Shown one piece after another: positions 51,472 through 62,946 of a stretch of DNA of 64,000 bases. How positions within the stretch are numbered: the stretch's first letter is position 1; each line of letters starts with the position of its first letter. Under the pieces are notes generated by a model that had not been told where the DNA came from, did no database searches, and was given only the letters and a program-made list of their open reading frames with translations. The DNA lies in assembly GCF_009362785.1 (NCBI RefSeq), contig NZ_WHNQ01000001.1, positions 186,001 through 250,000 on the forward strand, in the 5' to 3' direction. Made by a program: the position numbers and the translations under genes. Source of the stretch: Paraburkholderia atlantica. Its GTDB lineage: Bacteria > Pseudomonadota > Gammaproteobacteria > Burkholderiales > Burkholderiaceae.

Positions 51472-53319
51472 TCAGAACGCGATGCCGAGCGTGATATACG
51501 GCCGCACCCTGTTATCGCGTATCCCGTAAGCAACATCGAGATTGACCGGGCCGACCGGGCTGCGCCAGCGCGCGCCGACGCCGGCGCCCGGATAGAAAAT
51601 TTTCTCGCCCCAGGTGTCGGTGGCGGTGCCGATGTCGAAGAACACGGCCGCGCCCCAGTTGCGCGAGAACCAGTGCTGGTATTCGGCTGCGCTCGTCACC
51701 AGGTATTTGGTCGGCAGGACCGAGCCGGCGACGTTGTTACCGATGCTCTGAAAGCCGTAGCCGCGCACCGAGTTCGAACCGCCCGCGCGGAACAGCAGCG
51801 ACGCCGGAACGCCGCTCGAGCTGCCGCTGGTGAAGACGCCGCCGAGCTCGGCGCGGATCAGCACGATGTCGTTGTCGCCGATCGGGAAATACTGCTGGCC
51901 GCGCGCGTAGCCGCGGATGAACGACTGATCGGCGAGCACTCCCTTGACCGCGAAGCCCGCCTCGACGTGGATCAGGTTGCCACGGCGCGGGAACAGCGGG
52001 TCATCGGTGTCGCGCCGCGTCCACGACCACCCCGGCACCAGCGCGTGCGCGCGGGTCGGCGGCGCGGCGTTCTGATTGAGCTGATCGTTGTAGAACAGCA
52101 GCGAATAGCTGTAGTCGAGAAACTGCGACGTGCGCGAGCGCTGCACGCCGCCGCGGATGCTGTAGATACGCGTGTCCGAGACGTCGGTGGTCGTGTACGA
52201 CGCGAGCACGCTATTGGTCCACCCACGCTGGCCCGGCGGCATCGATAGCTGGACCTGGCCGTATTGCTGCGTCTGGTCGGCGCGGCCCTCGACGGTGAAC
52301 GGCCACGCCGCGCCGAACGTGTTCAGATAGGTGTAGCCGCCCTGCACGAGCGGGCCGTTGTCAGTCGAATAGCCGACGCCGCCGCGGAAGCTGTGATACG
52401 GAAACTCCGACACCTTCACGTGCACCGGCGTGTCGAGCGGCTTGCTGGGGTCGTTGTCGAGGTCGATCGCGACGCTCGCGAAGTACGGCGTGTTCTGCAA
52501 TTGACGCTGCAGTTCCGCGACGGTGCGCGTGTCGTAGATGTCGCCCGGCGAGATCGGATTGACGTTATGGACGATGCGTTCCGGATAGCGCTTGGTGCCC
52601 TGAACGTCGAGTTGGCCCATCGTGAAGGTCGGCCCGCTGTCGTAGATCACCGACAGCTTCGCCGTGTGCGTGCGCGGATCGATCAGCGCCTCGGAGTGAT
52701 AGATCTTCGCGGCGAGGTAGCGGCGCGATTGCAGCTCGCGCAGCGACCCGTTCTTCGCGTCGTCCCAGTCGCCCTGCGAAAACGGCTGGCCCTCGCGCAG
52801 CGAGAACGCGAAGCGCGTCGCGTTTTCGCGCGACGGGTCTTCGGTCAGCACCGCGCCGCGAAACGACAGATCGACCGACGTGACCTTGGTCTGCGGGCCC
52901 GGCTCGACGCGCACGGTGACCTGCCGCGTGTTGTCGACGGTGCGCACGTCGGTGCTGACGAGCGGCGAGAAATAGCCCTGCGTCGCGGCGAGATCGCGCA
53001 CCTGCTGCGGCGTCGCGGTGATCAGGAACGAGAACTGGTCTTCGGTGACGTCTGGGCGCTTCGCGAAACGCGACACATCGAGGTGCTGTTCGAGCAGCCG
53101 GCGCAGCGCGCGCGGCTCGGCGACCACCTCGACCTTGTAGCTCGGCGCCTTGCTCGCCGCGTAGGCCTCGCCTCCGGCGAGCAGCAACATCAGGAGGCCG
53201 AAGGCGAACGACACGCGCAGCCAGCACCGCGCGAGCGCCTCGCGCTCACGCGCGCGCCCTCGCGTGTGGCCGGTCTCGCCGCGCCACGCACGCGGCTTGT
53301 CGATCGTACCTCCCGCCAA
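51472..53319 (-). CDS. tamA: outer-membrane assembly protein TamA (Omp85 family)
   Basis: 615 residues. The start is an unusual TTG at 53319, supported by ggaggtcctgt six bases upstream. A basic leader then a hydrophobic signal (FAFGLLMLLLAGGEAYA) are followed by POTRA domains (about 55-300; YKVEVVAEPRALRRLLEQHL, FTMGQLDVQGTKRYPERIV). The Omp85 beta-barrel (about 310-615) has the L6 motif region FRAGGSNSVRGYGFQSIG and a C-terminal Phe strand (RPYITLGIAF). Partner of TamB downstream. Confidence 0.93.
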   Translation of the reverse strand: MAGGTIDKPRAWRGETGHTRGRAREREALARCWLRVSFAFGLLMLLLAGGEAYAASKAPSYKVEVVAEPRALRRLLEQHLDVSRFAKRPDVTEDQFSFLITATPQQVRDLAATQGYFSPLVSTDVRTVDNTRQVTVRVEPGPQTKVTSVDLSFRGAVLTEDPSRENATRFAFSLREGQPFSQGDWDDAKNGSLRELQSRRYLAAKIYHSEALIDPRTHTAKLSVIYDSGPTFTMGQLDVQGTKRYPERIVHNVNPISPGDIYDTRTVAELQRQLQNTPYFASVAIDLDNDPSKPLDTPVHVKVSEFPYHSFRGGVGYSTDNGPLVQGGYTYLNTFGAAWPFTVEGRADQTQQYGQVQLSMPPGQRGWTNSVLASYTTTDVSDTRIYSIRGGVQRSRTSQFLDYSYSLLFYNDQLNQNAAPPTRAHALVPGWSWTRRDTDDPLFPRRGNLIHVEAGFAVKGVLADQSFIRGYARGQQYFPIGDNDIVLIRAELGGVFTSGSSSGVPASLLFRAGGSNSVRGYGFQSIGNNVAGSVLPTKYLVTSAAEYQHWFSRNWGAAVFFDIGTATDTWGEKIFYPGAGVGARWRSPVGPVNLDVAYGIRDNRVRPYITLGIAF

Positions 53320-53586
53320 ACAGGACCTCCGGCCTCAATGAGTGAATTCTCGCGCCCCGGCCGCGCTGCGCGATCGAGCCATGCTATTTGACCACAATGC
53401 GACCCCAATCGGCCCCTATCGTGCCCCAGGTGGCGCCCCGCGCTTCATCTCTAAATAGACGGCCTGCGGTGATTTTCGACCGCGCGCTACGCATGCGGTA
53501 AAATCGCGGACGACGGCGCCCTCCTCGCGGCACCGCGCAGCGGCCAGCCCGAGAGCCGCCACCTTACCCACCACGGACGTCGAGCC

Positions 53587-53772
53587 ATGTATCAATCGGA
53601 CATCACCCAGTTCCTGAACCAGCTCAAGCAACAGAAGCCCAATCTCGAGGCCGAGCAACGCAAAGGCCGCGCACTGCTGTGGGACAAACAGCCGATCGAT
53701 CTGGAAGAGCGCGCCGAGCAGAAAGCTTCGCGCGTGCAGCAGACGCCTTACTCGTACTACCAGAACTTCTAA
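53587..53772 (+). CDS. DUF3460 family protein, 61 residues
   Basis: MYQSDITQFLNQLKQQKPNL is the hallmark start of DUF3460, a short acidic/basic helical protein restricted largely to betaproteobacteria. It lies directly before scpA (20 bases), as is common, suggesting co-expression with chromosome-condensation genes. A TAAAAT near 53497 may be its promoter. Function unknown; no signal peptide or membrane segment. Confidence 0.82.
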   Translation: MYQSDITQFLNQLKQQKPNLEAEQRKGRALLWDKQPIDLEERAEQKASRVQQTPYSYYQNF

Positions 53773-53791
53773 GCGCCCAGTCACGCCGACG

Positions 53792-54703
53792 ATGAGTCAC
53801 GCTGACGAGGTGCATGGTCCGCTTCACGGACCCATACCCGGCCCGGTTCACGGCCCGGCGCCGGCACCGTCCGACACGGCGCTTTCCACGCCCGCCACCG
53901 ATTCGACCCCCGACACGGTCGACGGCGTCGCTTTCGCGCGTTTGTACGGCGAGCCGCTGTTCAAGCTGCCGAACGACCTGTACATCCCGCCGGACGCGCT
54001 CGAGGTGTTCCTCGAGACCTTCGAGGGGCCCCTCGACCTGCTGCTGTACCTGATCCGCAAGCAGAACTTCAACGTGCTCGACATCCCGATGGCGGATGTC
54101 ACCGAGCAATATCTCGGCTACGTCGAGCAACTGCGCAAGACCAATCTCGAACTCGCGTCCGAGTATCTGCTGATGGCCGCGATGCTGATCGAGATCAAGT
54201 CGCGCATGCTGCTGCCGGTCAAGAAGGCCGACACCGGCGAGGAAGCCGAAGACCCGCGCGCCGAACTGGTGCGCCGCCTGCTCGAATACGAGCAGATCAA
54301 GCTCGCCGCGCAACGCATAGACCAATTGCCGCAGCTCGGACGCGATTTCCTGCGCGCCGAGGTCTACATCGAGCAGAGCGTCACGCCGCGTTTCCCGGAC
54401 GTGAACAGCGACGACCTGCGCGCCGCGTGGGCCGACGTGATCAAGCGCGCGAAGCTGGTCCAGCACCACAAGATTTCGCGCGAGGAGCTGTCGGTGCGCG
54501 AGCACATGAGCCTGATCCTGCGGCAATTGCAGAACGCGCGCTTCATCGAGTTTTCAGATCTGTTCGACACGAGCCGCGGCGTGCCGGTCGTGGTCGTGAA
54601 CTTCATCGCCGTGCTCGAGCTGTGCCGCGAATCGCTCGTCGAAATCACCCAGGCGGAGCCGTTCGCGCCGATTTACGTGCGGCTGGCGTATCTGCCGGCC
54701 TGA
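53792..54703 (+). CDS. scpA: segregation and condensation protein A (kleisin)
   Basis: 303 residues from ATG 53792. A Pro/Thr-rich N-terminal extension (about 45 residues) precedes the kleisin core: LEVFLETFEGPLDLLLYLIRKQNFNVLDIP (given here in family form, about 71-100), then DVTEQYLGYVEQL and LASEYLLMAAMLIEIKSRMLLP. The C-terminal winged helix ends in AVLELCRESLVEITQAEPFAPIYV. Links SMC heads with ScpB for chromosome compaction. GC-rich inverted repeats (ggccg/cggcc) follow at 54715-54750 without a T tract. Confidence 0.92.
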   Translation: MSHADEVHGPLHGPIPGPVHGPAPAPSDTALSTPATDSTPDTVDGVAFARLYGEPLFKLPNDLYIPPDALEVFLETFEGPLDLLLYLIRKQNFNVLDIPMADVTEQYLGYVEQLRKTNLELASEYLLMAAMLIEIKSRMLLPVKKADTGEEAEDPRAELVRRLLEYEQIKLAAQRIDQLPQLGRDFLRAEVYIEQSVTPRFPDVNSDDLRAAWADVIKRAKLVQHHKISREELSVREHMSLILRQLQNARFIEFSDLFDTSRGVPVVVVNFIAVLELCRESLVEITQAEPFAPIYVRLAYLPA

Positions 54704-54833
54704 GCGCGGAGTGACGGCCGCTTAACGGCCGGACCGCGGCCGGACCGCGGGAACATCGTTATGAGCCGTCGCAGCGAAGCCTGGCGGGCCTCAGCGGGAA
54801 CTGCGCGACAAGCGCGCGGCGCGCCGCTGCTAG

Positions 54834-55817
<984 letters not shown>

Positions 55818-55877
55818 CGCCGCACCCGCCCGCGCAAACCCAGTTACACTGCGCAGTCACTCAGGATTGGATTGATC

Positions 55878-56264
55878 ATGCAACGCAATATGCTGAAGTC
55901 GAAGATTCACCGCGTCGCGGTCACGCACTGCGAGCTCCACTACGAGGGCTCGTGCGCGATCGACGAAGACCTGCTCGAAGCGGCGAACATCGTCGAAAAC
56001 GAACGGATCGACATCTGGAACATCAACAACGGCGAGCGCTTCTCGACCTACGCGATCAAGGGTGAGCGCGGCAGCGGCATGATTTCGCTGAACGGCTCGG
56101 CCGCGCGGCGCGCGCAGCTCGGCGATCTGGTCATCATCGCGGCGTTCGCGGTGGTCGACGAGGCGGAGCTGAAGGCGGGCTGGAAGCCGGACCTCGTGTT
56201 CGTCGATGAAAACAACAAGATCAAGGGCAGCCGCGACCACGTGCCCACGCAGGCCTGGAGCTGA
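55878..56264 (+). CDS. panD: aspartate 1-decarboxylase
   Basis: 128 residues from ATG 55878 (SD agga). This start puts the self-cleavage site at Gly24-Ser25 (HYEGSCAID), exactly as in E. coli, where Ser25 becomes the pyruvoyl cofactor. Also [22 protein letters not shown] and [19 protein letters not shown]. Supplies beta-alanine for PanC. Convergent with the ParA-like gene 42 bases away. Confidence 0.96.
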   Translation: MQRNMLKSKIHRVAVTHCELHYEGSCAIDEDLLEAANIVENERIDIWNINNGERFSTYAIKGERGSGMISLNGSAARRAQLGDLVIIAAFAVVDEAELKAGWKPDLVFVDENNKIKGSRDHVPTQAWS

Positions 56265-56306
56265 GCGCAGCTCATGATGCTTCACTGATGGCGGGCAGCC
56301 CCCGCC

Positions 56307-56945
56307 TCAACCCTTCTTCCCCGTGCCGTTCGTCCACTCGACGATCGGCTGCCATTGCTCCAGATCCTTCTCCACGCGGCTTTTCGCGACGTCCCACAGC
56401 GTCAGGCCGTGCGCCGCGAGCTGCACGTAGTTTTGCGTGTCGCGCAGAAAGCCGAGCACCGGCAGCTTCAGTCCCTCGACGAAACGATGCAGCTGCTCGG
56501 CCGAGCGCGTGCGTGCATCGACGCGCATGCCGACCACGCCGATCTCGATCGCGCCCTTCCTGACCGCCTTTTCCTTCGCGAGCCGCTCGAGAAATTCCTG
56601 GGTCGCGAGAATATCGAACAGCGACGGCTGGAGCGGCACGATCACCTTGTCGGCGAGATCGAGCGCGATGTTCATGCGATTGCCGTGCAGGCCGGCCGGC
56701 GTGTCGACGACCGCGTGCTCGAGGCCTTTCGGCGGCTTGGCGGGCGTGTCGGGATTGACCTCCCAGGTTTCGATGGTCGGCAGCGTGGAGGGCCGCAATT
56801 CGAGCCACGCATGCGCGGAGTGCTGCTTGTCGAGGTCGGCCAGCGCGACCCATTCGCCCTCCGCGGCGAAATAGCCGGCCAGATTGGTCGATAGCGTGCT
56901 CTTGCCCACGCCGCCCTTCGGATTCGCCACCACGATCACCGACAT
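56307..56945 (-). CDS. orphan ParA-family ATPase
   Basis: 212 residues with deviant Walker A NPKGGVGKST at 8-17 (signature Lys10, catalytic Lys15), ADLDKQHSAHAWL as switch I, and VVDTPAGLHGNRM as the Walker B region. It lacks an N-terminal helix-turn-helix, so it is of the small ParA/MipZ/PpfA-like type used to position plasmids, protein clusters or division sites. No parB, parS or partner gene adjoins. Divergent from the thioesterase gene. Confidence 0.87.
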   Translation of the reverse strand: MSVIVVANPKGGVGKSTLSTNLAGYFAAEGEWVALADLDKQHSAHAWLELRPSTLPTIETWEVNPDTPAKPPKGLEHAVVDTPAGLHGNRMNIALDLADKVIVPLQPSLFDILATQEFLERLAKEKAVRKGAIEIGVVGMRVDARTRSAEQLHRFVEGLKLPVLGFLRDTQNYVQLAAHGLTLWDVAKSRVEKDLEQWQPIVEWTNGTGKKG

Positions 56946-57189
56946 GAAATCTCCCGGAAAGAAGGCTGGACCGCTGCCAGCCGGTTTGCCGCGCTATTGC
57001 TCCGTACCCGCCGATCCGCTGTGACCGGCGCCGGCGGGCTCCACGATCGCTGCCGTTCGATGTTCGGTTTCCAGGTACGCCCACCGGTTCAGCCGTTGAT
57101 AATATCGACAAATCCCGCGCGGCCGAAACCCCCGCATCGCGAATCGGCCGCCGCAACCCGCCGTTTTTATCGACAAGGACCTGAATCTC

Positions 57190-57609
57190 ATGAGCAAACT
57201 GCGCCCGGAATACACCGTCGAACGCCTGCAGGAGCGCCAGAAAGGCACGCTGCCGGACCTGCTGGGCCTGCGCGTGCTGACCGTGGACCAGGGCACGCTG
57301 ATCGCCGAACTGACCGTGCGCGAAGAGCTGCTCGCGCCGAACGGCTTCCTGCACGCGGCCACCGTGATCGGCCTCGCCGACACCGCCTGTGGCTACGCGT
57401 GCATCGCGCATCTGCCCGAAAACTCGCGCAATTTCACGACGGTCGAGCTGAAGAGCAACTTCCTCGGCACCGCCACGCAGGGCACGATTCGCGCGGTCGC
57501 GAAGAGTGTCCACCTCGGGCGCAGCACGCAGGTCTGGGACGCAACGGTCACCGGTCCGGATGGTAAGACCATCGCACTGTTTCGTTGCACGCAGATGGTG
57601 TTGTACTAA
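57190..57609 (+). CDS. PaaI-family hotdog thioesterase
   Basis: 139 residues. Central hotdog helix NGFLHAATVIGLADTACGYA (about 52-71) and strand FTTVELKSNFLGTATQGTIRAVAK. The PaaI/YbdB-like fold hydrolyses acyl-CoA thioesters; the His-Gly-Gly usually seen after the loop is His-Ala-Ala here, so the exact acyl group is uncertain. Starts at 57190 after an SD-like aagga. No catabolic neighbours. Confidence 0.82.
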   Translation: MSKLRPEYTVERLQERQKGTLPDLLGLRVLTVDQGTLIAELTVREELLAPNGFLHAATVIGLADTACGYACIAHLPENSRNFTTVELKSNFLGTATQGTIRAVAKSVHLGRSTQVWDATVTGPDGKTIALFRCTQMVLY

Positions 57610-57666
57610 GCGTACCGCCCGCGCAGCAATGACGCTCAAACCGATGAAAAAGTCCGGTCCAAAGCG

Positions 57667-59193
57667 TCACCCCAGCGCCGCAAACAGCCTGCGCATATCG
57701 ACATGCGCGGCGAGCGTGTCGGCCAGCCGCTCCAGCGACGCCTCGCGCAACGCCGGATAGTCGACCGCTTCGGCGCCGCTCAACCCCGCCCACGCGAGCA
57801 GCGCCGCGCACGCGGCCGGCGTGTCGAACAGGCCATGCACGTAGGTCGCGAGAATCTGGCCGTCGGCGGACAACGCGCCATCGGGACGGCCAAGGTCCGC
57901 GCCGCCCTCGTGCGGACCAGCACGATCGAGCCGCAGCGCCGGCGCGTCCAGGGCCGGCCCGCGCGTCTCCCCCATATGAATTTCGTAGCCGGCGACGTCC
58001 GGTGCGCCGGGCAGCGCGAGGCGCCCGCTCACGTTCTTCAGCGTCTTGTCGCGCGTCAGCACCGTCGCAAAGTCGAGCCAGCCGAAGCCCGCGAAGGTGC
58101 CGGGTGCGCCCTCGACGCCATGCGGATCGGCGATCTCGCGGCCCAGCATCTGCATGCCGCCACAAATGCCGATCACGCGGCCGCCATAGCGCAGATGCCG
58201 CGCGAGCACCTCGCCCCAGCCCTGCGCGCGCAGAAACGCGAGGTCGTCCGGCACGTTCTTCGAGCCCGGCAGGATGATCAGATCGGCGGCCGGTGGCGGC
58301 GTACCCGCGCGCACATAGTGAAAATCGACCTGCGGATGCGCGCGCAACGCGTCGAAGTCGGTGTGGTTGCTGATGTGCGGCAGCACCGGCACGACCACGC
58401 GCAGCAGCCGGCGTGCATCACCGCTCGCCGCAGCGCGCAGCTCGGGCGGCAGCATGTCCTCGGCGTCGAGCGTCAGGCCGTGCAGGTATGGCACGACCCC
58501 GAGCACCGGCTTGCCGGTCTTCGCTTCCAGCCAGTCGAGCCCGGGCTCCAGCAGGCCGATGTCGCCGCGAAAGCGGTTGATGATGAAACCGCGCACGCGC
58601 GCCTGCTCGCTGTCGGACAGACACGCGAGCGTGCCGGTCAGGTGCGCGAACACGCCGCCTCGGTCGATGTCGGCGACCAGCACGACCGGGCAATCGACCG
58701 CCTCCGCGAAACCCATGTTCGCGATGTCGCGCTCGCGCAGATTGATCTCGGCCGGACTGCCCGCGCCTTCGACGAAAATCGTGTCGTACGACGCGCGCAG
58801 CCGCGCATACGACTCCAGCACCGCCTCGAACGCGACCGGCTTGTAGTCGTGATAGGCGCGCGCGTCGAGATTGATGCGCGCCTTGCCGTGGATGATCACC
58901 TGCGCGCCGCGATCGCTGGTCGGCTTCAGCAGCACCGGGTTCAGATCGGTGTGCGCGTCGATGCCCGCGGCGAGCGCCTGCAATGCCTGCGCGCGGCCGA
59001 TCTCGCCGCCGTCGACGGTGACCGCGCTGTTCAGCGCCATGTTCTGCGGCTTGAACGGCGCGACCCGCGCGCCCGCGCGCCGCGCGAGCCGGCACAGTCC
59101 CGCGACCAGCGTGCTCTTGCCCGCGTCGGACGTGGTGCCCTGGATCATCAGCGTGCCGCGCGGCACGGGCAGGGTGTCGGGAGAAATGGGCAT
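57667..59193 (-). CDS. cobQ: cobyric acid synthase
   Basis: 508 residues from ATG 59193 (also named CbiP). Amidates four side chains of adenosylcobyrinic diamide using glutamine and ATP. N-terminal BioD-like ATPase: [18 protein letters not shown] with P-loop 19-28 and [12 protein letters not shown]-terminal type 1 glutamine amidotransferase-like domain: [24 protein letters not shown] with the nucleophile Cys, and [11 protein letters not shown]. Divergent from cobU with 89 bases between; no cobalamin riboswitch fits in that space. Confidence 0.95.
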   Translation of the reverse strand: MPISPDTLPVPRGTLMIQGTTSDAGKSTLVAGLCRLARRAGARVAPFKPQNMALNSAVTVDGGEIGRAQALQALAAGIDAHTDLNPVLLKPTSDRGAQVIIHGKARINLDARAYHDYKPVAFEAVLESYARLRASYDTIFVEGAGSPAEINLRERDIANMGFAEAVDCPVVLVADIDRGGVFAHLTGTLACLSDSEQARVRGFIINRFRGDIGLLEPGLDWLEAKTGKPVLGVVPYLHGLTLDAEDMLPPELRAAASGDARRLLRVVVPVLPHISNHTDFDALRAHPQVDFHYVRAGTPPPAADLIILPGSKNVPDDLAFLRAQGWGEVLARHLRYGGRVIGICGGMQMLGREIADPHGVEGAPGTFAGFGWLDFATVLTRDKTLKNVSGRLALPGAPDVAGYEIHMGETRGPALDAPALRLDRAGPHEGGADLGRPDGALSADGQILATYVHGLFDTPAACAALLAWAGLSGAEAVDYPALREASLERLADTLAAHVDMRRLFAALG

Positions 59194-59282
59194 TCGGGTC
59201 ACGGCGATGCAGGTGGAAGGTGGACAGTGGCGTTGCAATGGAATCGAGCGGCATTATCCCATCGCGCCGGTACAATCATAGG

Positions 59283-59837
59283 ATGACTCCCCGCGACCTC
59301 ACCTTCGTCCTTGGCGGCGCCCGCTCGGGCAAGAGCGCGCATGCCGAGCGGCTCGCCAGCGACAGCGCCCTCCCCGTCACCTACATCGCCACCGCCCGCG
59401 TCACCGACGACGCCGAATTCAACGCGCGCATCGCGCATCATCGCGAGCGGCGGCCCGCGCATTGGGGGCTCGTCGAAGCGGACGACGATCTCGCGGGCGC
59501 CCTCGCGCAACACGACGCGCCGGGCCAGTGTCTGCTGATCGACTGTCTGACGCTGTGGCTCGCCAACCTGCTGTGTCCCGCCGACGGCGCCGCGCCGCCG
59601 CTGTCGCACTACTACGAGCAGGCCGCCGCGTTCGAAACTGCGCTCGCCGGCGCACGCGGCAAGATCATCATCGTCAGCAACGAGATCGGCCTCGGCGTCG
59701 TGCCGCTCGGCGAAGCGACCCGTCTTTACGTCGACGAACTCGGCCGCCTCAATCAACGGATCGCCGCATTGAGCAGCGCGGCCACGCTGATGGTCGCGGG
59801 ACTGCCGCTCGCGCTGAAAAGCGCGAACCGCGCGTGA
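59283..59837 (+). CDS. cobU: adenosylcobinamide kinase / guanylyltransferase
   Basis: 184 residues from ATG 59283. Phosphorylates adenosylcobinamide and attaches GMP to give AdoCbi-GDP. P-loop [15 protein letters not shown] at 8-22, [18 protein letters not shown] with the guanylylated-His region, [13 protein letters not shown], and [13 protein letters not shown]. Its stop shares one base with the next start (TGATG), so translation is coupled to cbiB. Confidence 0.95.
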   Translation: MTPRDLTFVLGGARSGKSAHAERLASDSALPVTYIATARVTDDAEFNARIAHHRERRPAHWGLVEADDDLAGALAQHDAPGQCLLIDCLTLWLANLLCPADGAAPPLSHYYEQAAAFETALAGARGKIIIVSNEIGLGVVPLGEATRLYVDELGRLNQRIAALSSAATLMVAGLPLALKSANRA

Positions 59838-60778
59838 TGCCCCCGCTGACGATGCCGCTGATCGCGACGCTCGCGGTCGCGGGCGTCGCCGTCGATCGCT
59901 GGTTCGGCGAGCCGAGCCGCCGGCATCCGCTGGTCGGCTTCGGCAACTGGGCCGCGCGCATCGAGGCGCGCTTCAATCACGACCGGCGTCTGCGGCTCAA
60001 GGGTCTGCTCGCATGGGCGCTCGCGGTGCTGCCGCCGGTGCTGATCGCGTGGTGGCTGGTCGCCGTGCTGCCGTTGTTCGCGGCCTGCGCGCTGCATGTC
60101 GCGCTGCTGTGGTTCGCGCTCGGCGCACGCAGCCTGCGCGACCACATCGCGCCGATCGCGCGGGCGCTCGGCCAACGCGATCTCGCCACCGCACGTGAGT
60201 TGACCGCGCGGATCGTGTCGCGCGACACCAGCCAGTCCGACGAAGCCGCGCTCGCGCGCGCCGCGGTCGAATCGGCGCTCGAAAACGGCAACGACGCGAT
60301 CTTCGGCGCGCTGTTCTGGTTCGCGCTCGCGGGCGGGCCTGGTGCGCTCGGCTTTCGCCTCGCCAATACGCTCGACGCGATGTGGGGGTATCGCACGCCG
60401 CGCTATCTGCGCTTCGGCTGGGCCGCGGCGCGCATCGACGACGTGCTGAACTGGATTCCCGCGCGGCTGACCGCCACCAGCTACGCGCTGCTCGGCGACA
60501 CGCTGGCCGCATGGCGCTGCTGGCGCGAACAGGCGCCGCGCTGGGACAGCCCGAACGCGGGCCCGGTGATGGCGTCCGGCGCCGGCAGCCTGAACGTGCT
60601 GATCGGCGGGCCGGCCGTGTATCACGGCACGCTCGAGCATCGGCCGACGCTGGGCTTCGGGCATCCCGCCGAGGCGCGTCACGTAGGCGCCGCGTTGTTG
60701 CTGGTCGAACGCACGGTGATTCTGTGGCTGGCCGTGCTGATCGTGCTGGCGTTGTTGAGCGTGCCCTTCCATGGCTGA
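59837..60778 (+). CDS. cbiB: adenosylcobinamide-phosphate synthase
   Basis: 313-residue membrane enzyme (called CobD in the Pseudomonas scheme). Joins cobyric acid to aminopropanol or its phosphate. [21 protein letters not shown] near the N-terminus, [28 protein letters not shown] in the conserved loop (split here from the longer motif), and [13 protein letters not shown]. Several hydrophobic helices, e.g. [20 protein letters not shown]. Start overlaps the cobU stop. Confidence 0.93.
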   Translation: MPPLTMPLIATLAVAGVAVDRWFGEPSRRHPLVGFGNWAARIEARFNHDRRLRLKGLLAWALAVLPPVLIAWWLVAVLPLFAACALHVALLWFALGARSLRDHIAPIARALGQRDLATARELTARIVSRDTSQSDEAALARAAVESALENGNDAIFGALFWFALAGGPGALGFRLANTLDAMWGYRTPRYLRFGWAAARIDDVLNWIPARLTATSYALLGDTLAAWRCWREQAPRWDSPNAGPVMASGAGSLNVLIGGPAVYHGTLEHRPTLGFGHPAEARHVGAALLLVERTVILWLAVLIVLALLSVPFHG

Positions 60779-60811
60779 GCGGAGCGACACGCGTAGCGAT
60801 GGGACGAGCGC

Positions 60812-61888
60812 ATGACCGAGCGGATACAAGCGCGCGAGCACGCCGCAGGCGATCCGATCGCGCACGGCGGCAACCTGCACGAAGCGGCGGCGCGCTACGG
60901 CATTCCGTACGCGCAGTGGCTAGATCTGTCGACCGGCATCAATCCGCACGGCTATCCGGTGCCGCCGCTGCCTGCCGATGCGTGGCGCCGTTTGCCCGAC
61001 GACGGCGACGGCTTCGCCGAGCGGGCCGCGCGCTACTACGGCGCGCCCGATGCCACGCACGTGCTGCCGGTGGCCGGCAGCCAGGCGGCGATTCGCGCGC
61101 TGCCCGCGTTGCTGCCGCGCGCGGCGGTCGGCATCGCGCCGCTGACCTACGGCGAGTACGCGCCCGCGTTCGCGCGCGCCGGACACGAGGTCGCGCCGCT
61201 CGACGTGCAGCGAGACACGCTGCCCGCGGCGCTCACCCATGTCGCGATCGTCAATCCCAACAATCCGACCGCTACGCATCTCGATGCCGCGAGGCTGCTG
61301 CGCTGGCACGCGCAGCTGCGCGAACGCGGCGGCACGCTGCTCGTCGACGAGGCGTTCGCCGATACGCTGCCGGCCGCACGCGTCGCGTCGCTGGCGGCGC
61401 ATACGCAGCGCGACGGGCTCGTCGTGTTGCGTTCGCCCGGCAAGTTCTTCGGGCTCGCGGGGGTGCGCGCCGGCTTCGTACTGGGCGCGCCCGCCATGCT
61501 CGCCGCGTTGCGCGACAGATTGGGGGCGTGGACGGTCAGCGGTCCCGCGCGTCATGCGGTGAGCGCCGCGTTCGCCGATGCCGCGTGGCAAACGCAGATG
61601 CGTGAGCGGCTGATCACCGAGAGCGCGCGGCTTGCCGGGCTGTTGGATGCGCATGGATTCGCGACACACGGCACGCCGCTTTTCGCATGGACCGACGATG
61701 CGCGCGCCGCCGCATTGCATGAAGCGCTCGCACGGCGCGGCGTGTGGACGCGTCTTTTTCCGCCATCGCCCCGGGTGCCATCGGCCAGCGTGCGCTTCGG
61801 GCTGCCGGGCGATGAAGCCGAATGGACCCGCTTCGAACAACTGCTGCAACAGGCGGTTGAATCGATCGATGGCGCGCGCTCGGGCTAG
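60812..61888 (+). CDS. cobD: threonine-phosphate decarboxylase
   Basis: 358 residues, aminotransferase fold type I (called CobC in the Pseudomonas scheme). Makes aminopropanol phosphate for the nucleotide-loop linker. HGGNLHEAAARYG at 18-30, LDLSTGINPHGYP, IVNPNNPTATHL, VDEAFAD, and PLP lysine Lys211 in RSPGKFFGLAGVRAGF. 33 bases after cbiB, same operon. Confidence 0.92.
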   Translation: MTERIQAREHAAGDPIAHGGNLHEAAARYGIPYAQWLDLSTGINPHGYPVPPLPADAWRRLPDDGDGFAERAARYYGAPDATHVLPVAGSQAAIRALPALLPRAAVGIAPLTYGEYAPAFARAGHEVAPLDVQRDTLPAALTHVAIVNPNNPTATHLDAARLLRWHAQLRERGGTLLVDEAFADTLPAARVASLAAHTQRDGLVVLRSPGKFFGLAGVRAGFVLGAPAMLAALRDRLGAWTVSGPARHAVSAAFADAAWQTQMRERLITESARLAGLLDAHGFATHGTPLFAWTDDARAAALHEALARRGVWTRLFPPSPRVPSASVRFGLPGDEAEWTRFEQLLQQAVESIDGARSG

Positions 61889-61942
61889 CGGATCGTCCTT
61901 TACACCTGACTCGTTCAACGCTTCGTGTTTCGCCCTCGCCCG

Positions 61943-62893
61943 ATGACCTGCCTCACTCGCTCCGCTCGCTTTGCTCGGCCCGCGCGCCGCTTGATCCATT
62001 GGTTCAGCGCCGCAGCGCTCGCTCTAACTGCACTGAGCGCGCACGCCGCGGTCACCGTCACCGACGACAGCGGCGCGACCGTCACCCTCGCCGCGCCCGC
62101 ACAGCGCGTGATCAGCCTCGCCCCGCACGTGACCGAATTGCTGTACGCCGCGGGCGGTGGCCCGAAGATGGTCGGCGCGGTGTCGTACAGCGACTATCCA
62201 CCCGAAGCGAAACAACTGCCACGCGTCGGCGACAACAAGGCGCTCGACCTCGAACGCATCGTCGCGCTGAAACCGGATTTGATCGTCGTGTGGCGGCATG
62301 GCAATGCGCAGCGCCAGCTCGAGCGCTTGCGCGAGCTGCACGTGCCGCTCTTTTTCAGCGAGCCGCGCCGTCTCGACGATATCGCCGTGTCGCTGACGAA
62401 GCTGGGCCGGCTGCTCGGCACCTCGACGAGCGCGGACGCGGCGGCGGCCGTCTATCGCGAAGACATCGCCCGTTTGCGCGCGCTGTATGCGAATCGCCCC
62501 GTAGTCAGCGTGTTTTATCAGGTATGGGACCGGCCGCTGATGACGCTCAACGGCGAGCACATGATCAGCGACGTGATCGCGCTATGCGGCGGCCGCAACG
62601 TGTTCGCGGACCTGCAGCCGCTCGTGCCGACCGTATCGACCGAAGCGGTGCTCGCGGCGAATCCGCAGGCGATCGTCACAGCTGCGTCCGGCGCGACGCA
62701 GCCCGACACGACGCTGCCCCAACTCGACACATGGCGCGCGTGGCCGCGTCTCGCGGCCGTCGCGAACAACAACCTGTTTGCGATCGACGGCGATCTGATC
62801 AATCGCCCCGCGCCGCGCATCGCACAAGGCGCGCGGCAACTGTGCGAGGACCTCGAACTGGCGCGCTCGCGCACAAACAAACCCGCGCCATGA
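61943..62893 (+). CDS. btuF: cobalamin-type ABC transporter substrate-binding protein (BtuF-like)
   Basis: 316 residues from ATG 61943; GTG 61925 is possible. Signal peptide ends near AHA-AVTV. BtuF/FhuD class III fold: QRVISLAPHVTELLYAAGGG, VGAVSYSDYPPEAKQLPRVG, and LERIVALKPDLIVVWRHGN. The cobalamin-type context comes from the flanking synthesis genes. It presumably captures corrinoids in the periplasm; no btuC or btuD lies inside the window. Convergent with the cobC phosphatase. Confidence 0.88.
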   Translation: MTCLTRSARFARPARRLIHWFSAAALALTALSAHAAVTVTDDSGATVTLAAPAQRVISLAPHVTELLYAAGGGPKMVGAVSYSDYPPEAKQLPRVGDNKALDLERIVALKPDLIVVWRHGNAQRQLERLRELHVPLFFSEPRRLDDIAVSLTKLGRLLGTSTSADAAAAVYREDIARLRALYANRPVVSVFYQVWDRPLMTLNGEHMISDVIALCGGRNVFADLQPLVPTVSTEAVLAANPQAIVTAASGATQPDTTLPQLDTWRAWPRLAAVANNNLFAIDGDLINRPAPRIAQGARQLCEDLELARSRTNKPAP

Positions 62894-62946
62894 CGCGCCG
62901 CGGGTCGCCCAAGAAACACGCTCAGTTCTGCGGATGACCACGCGGT

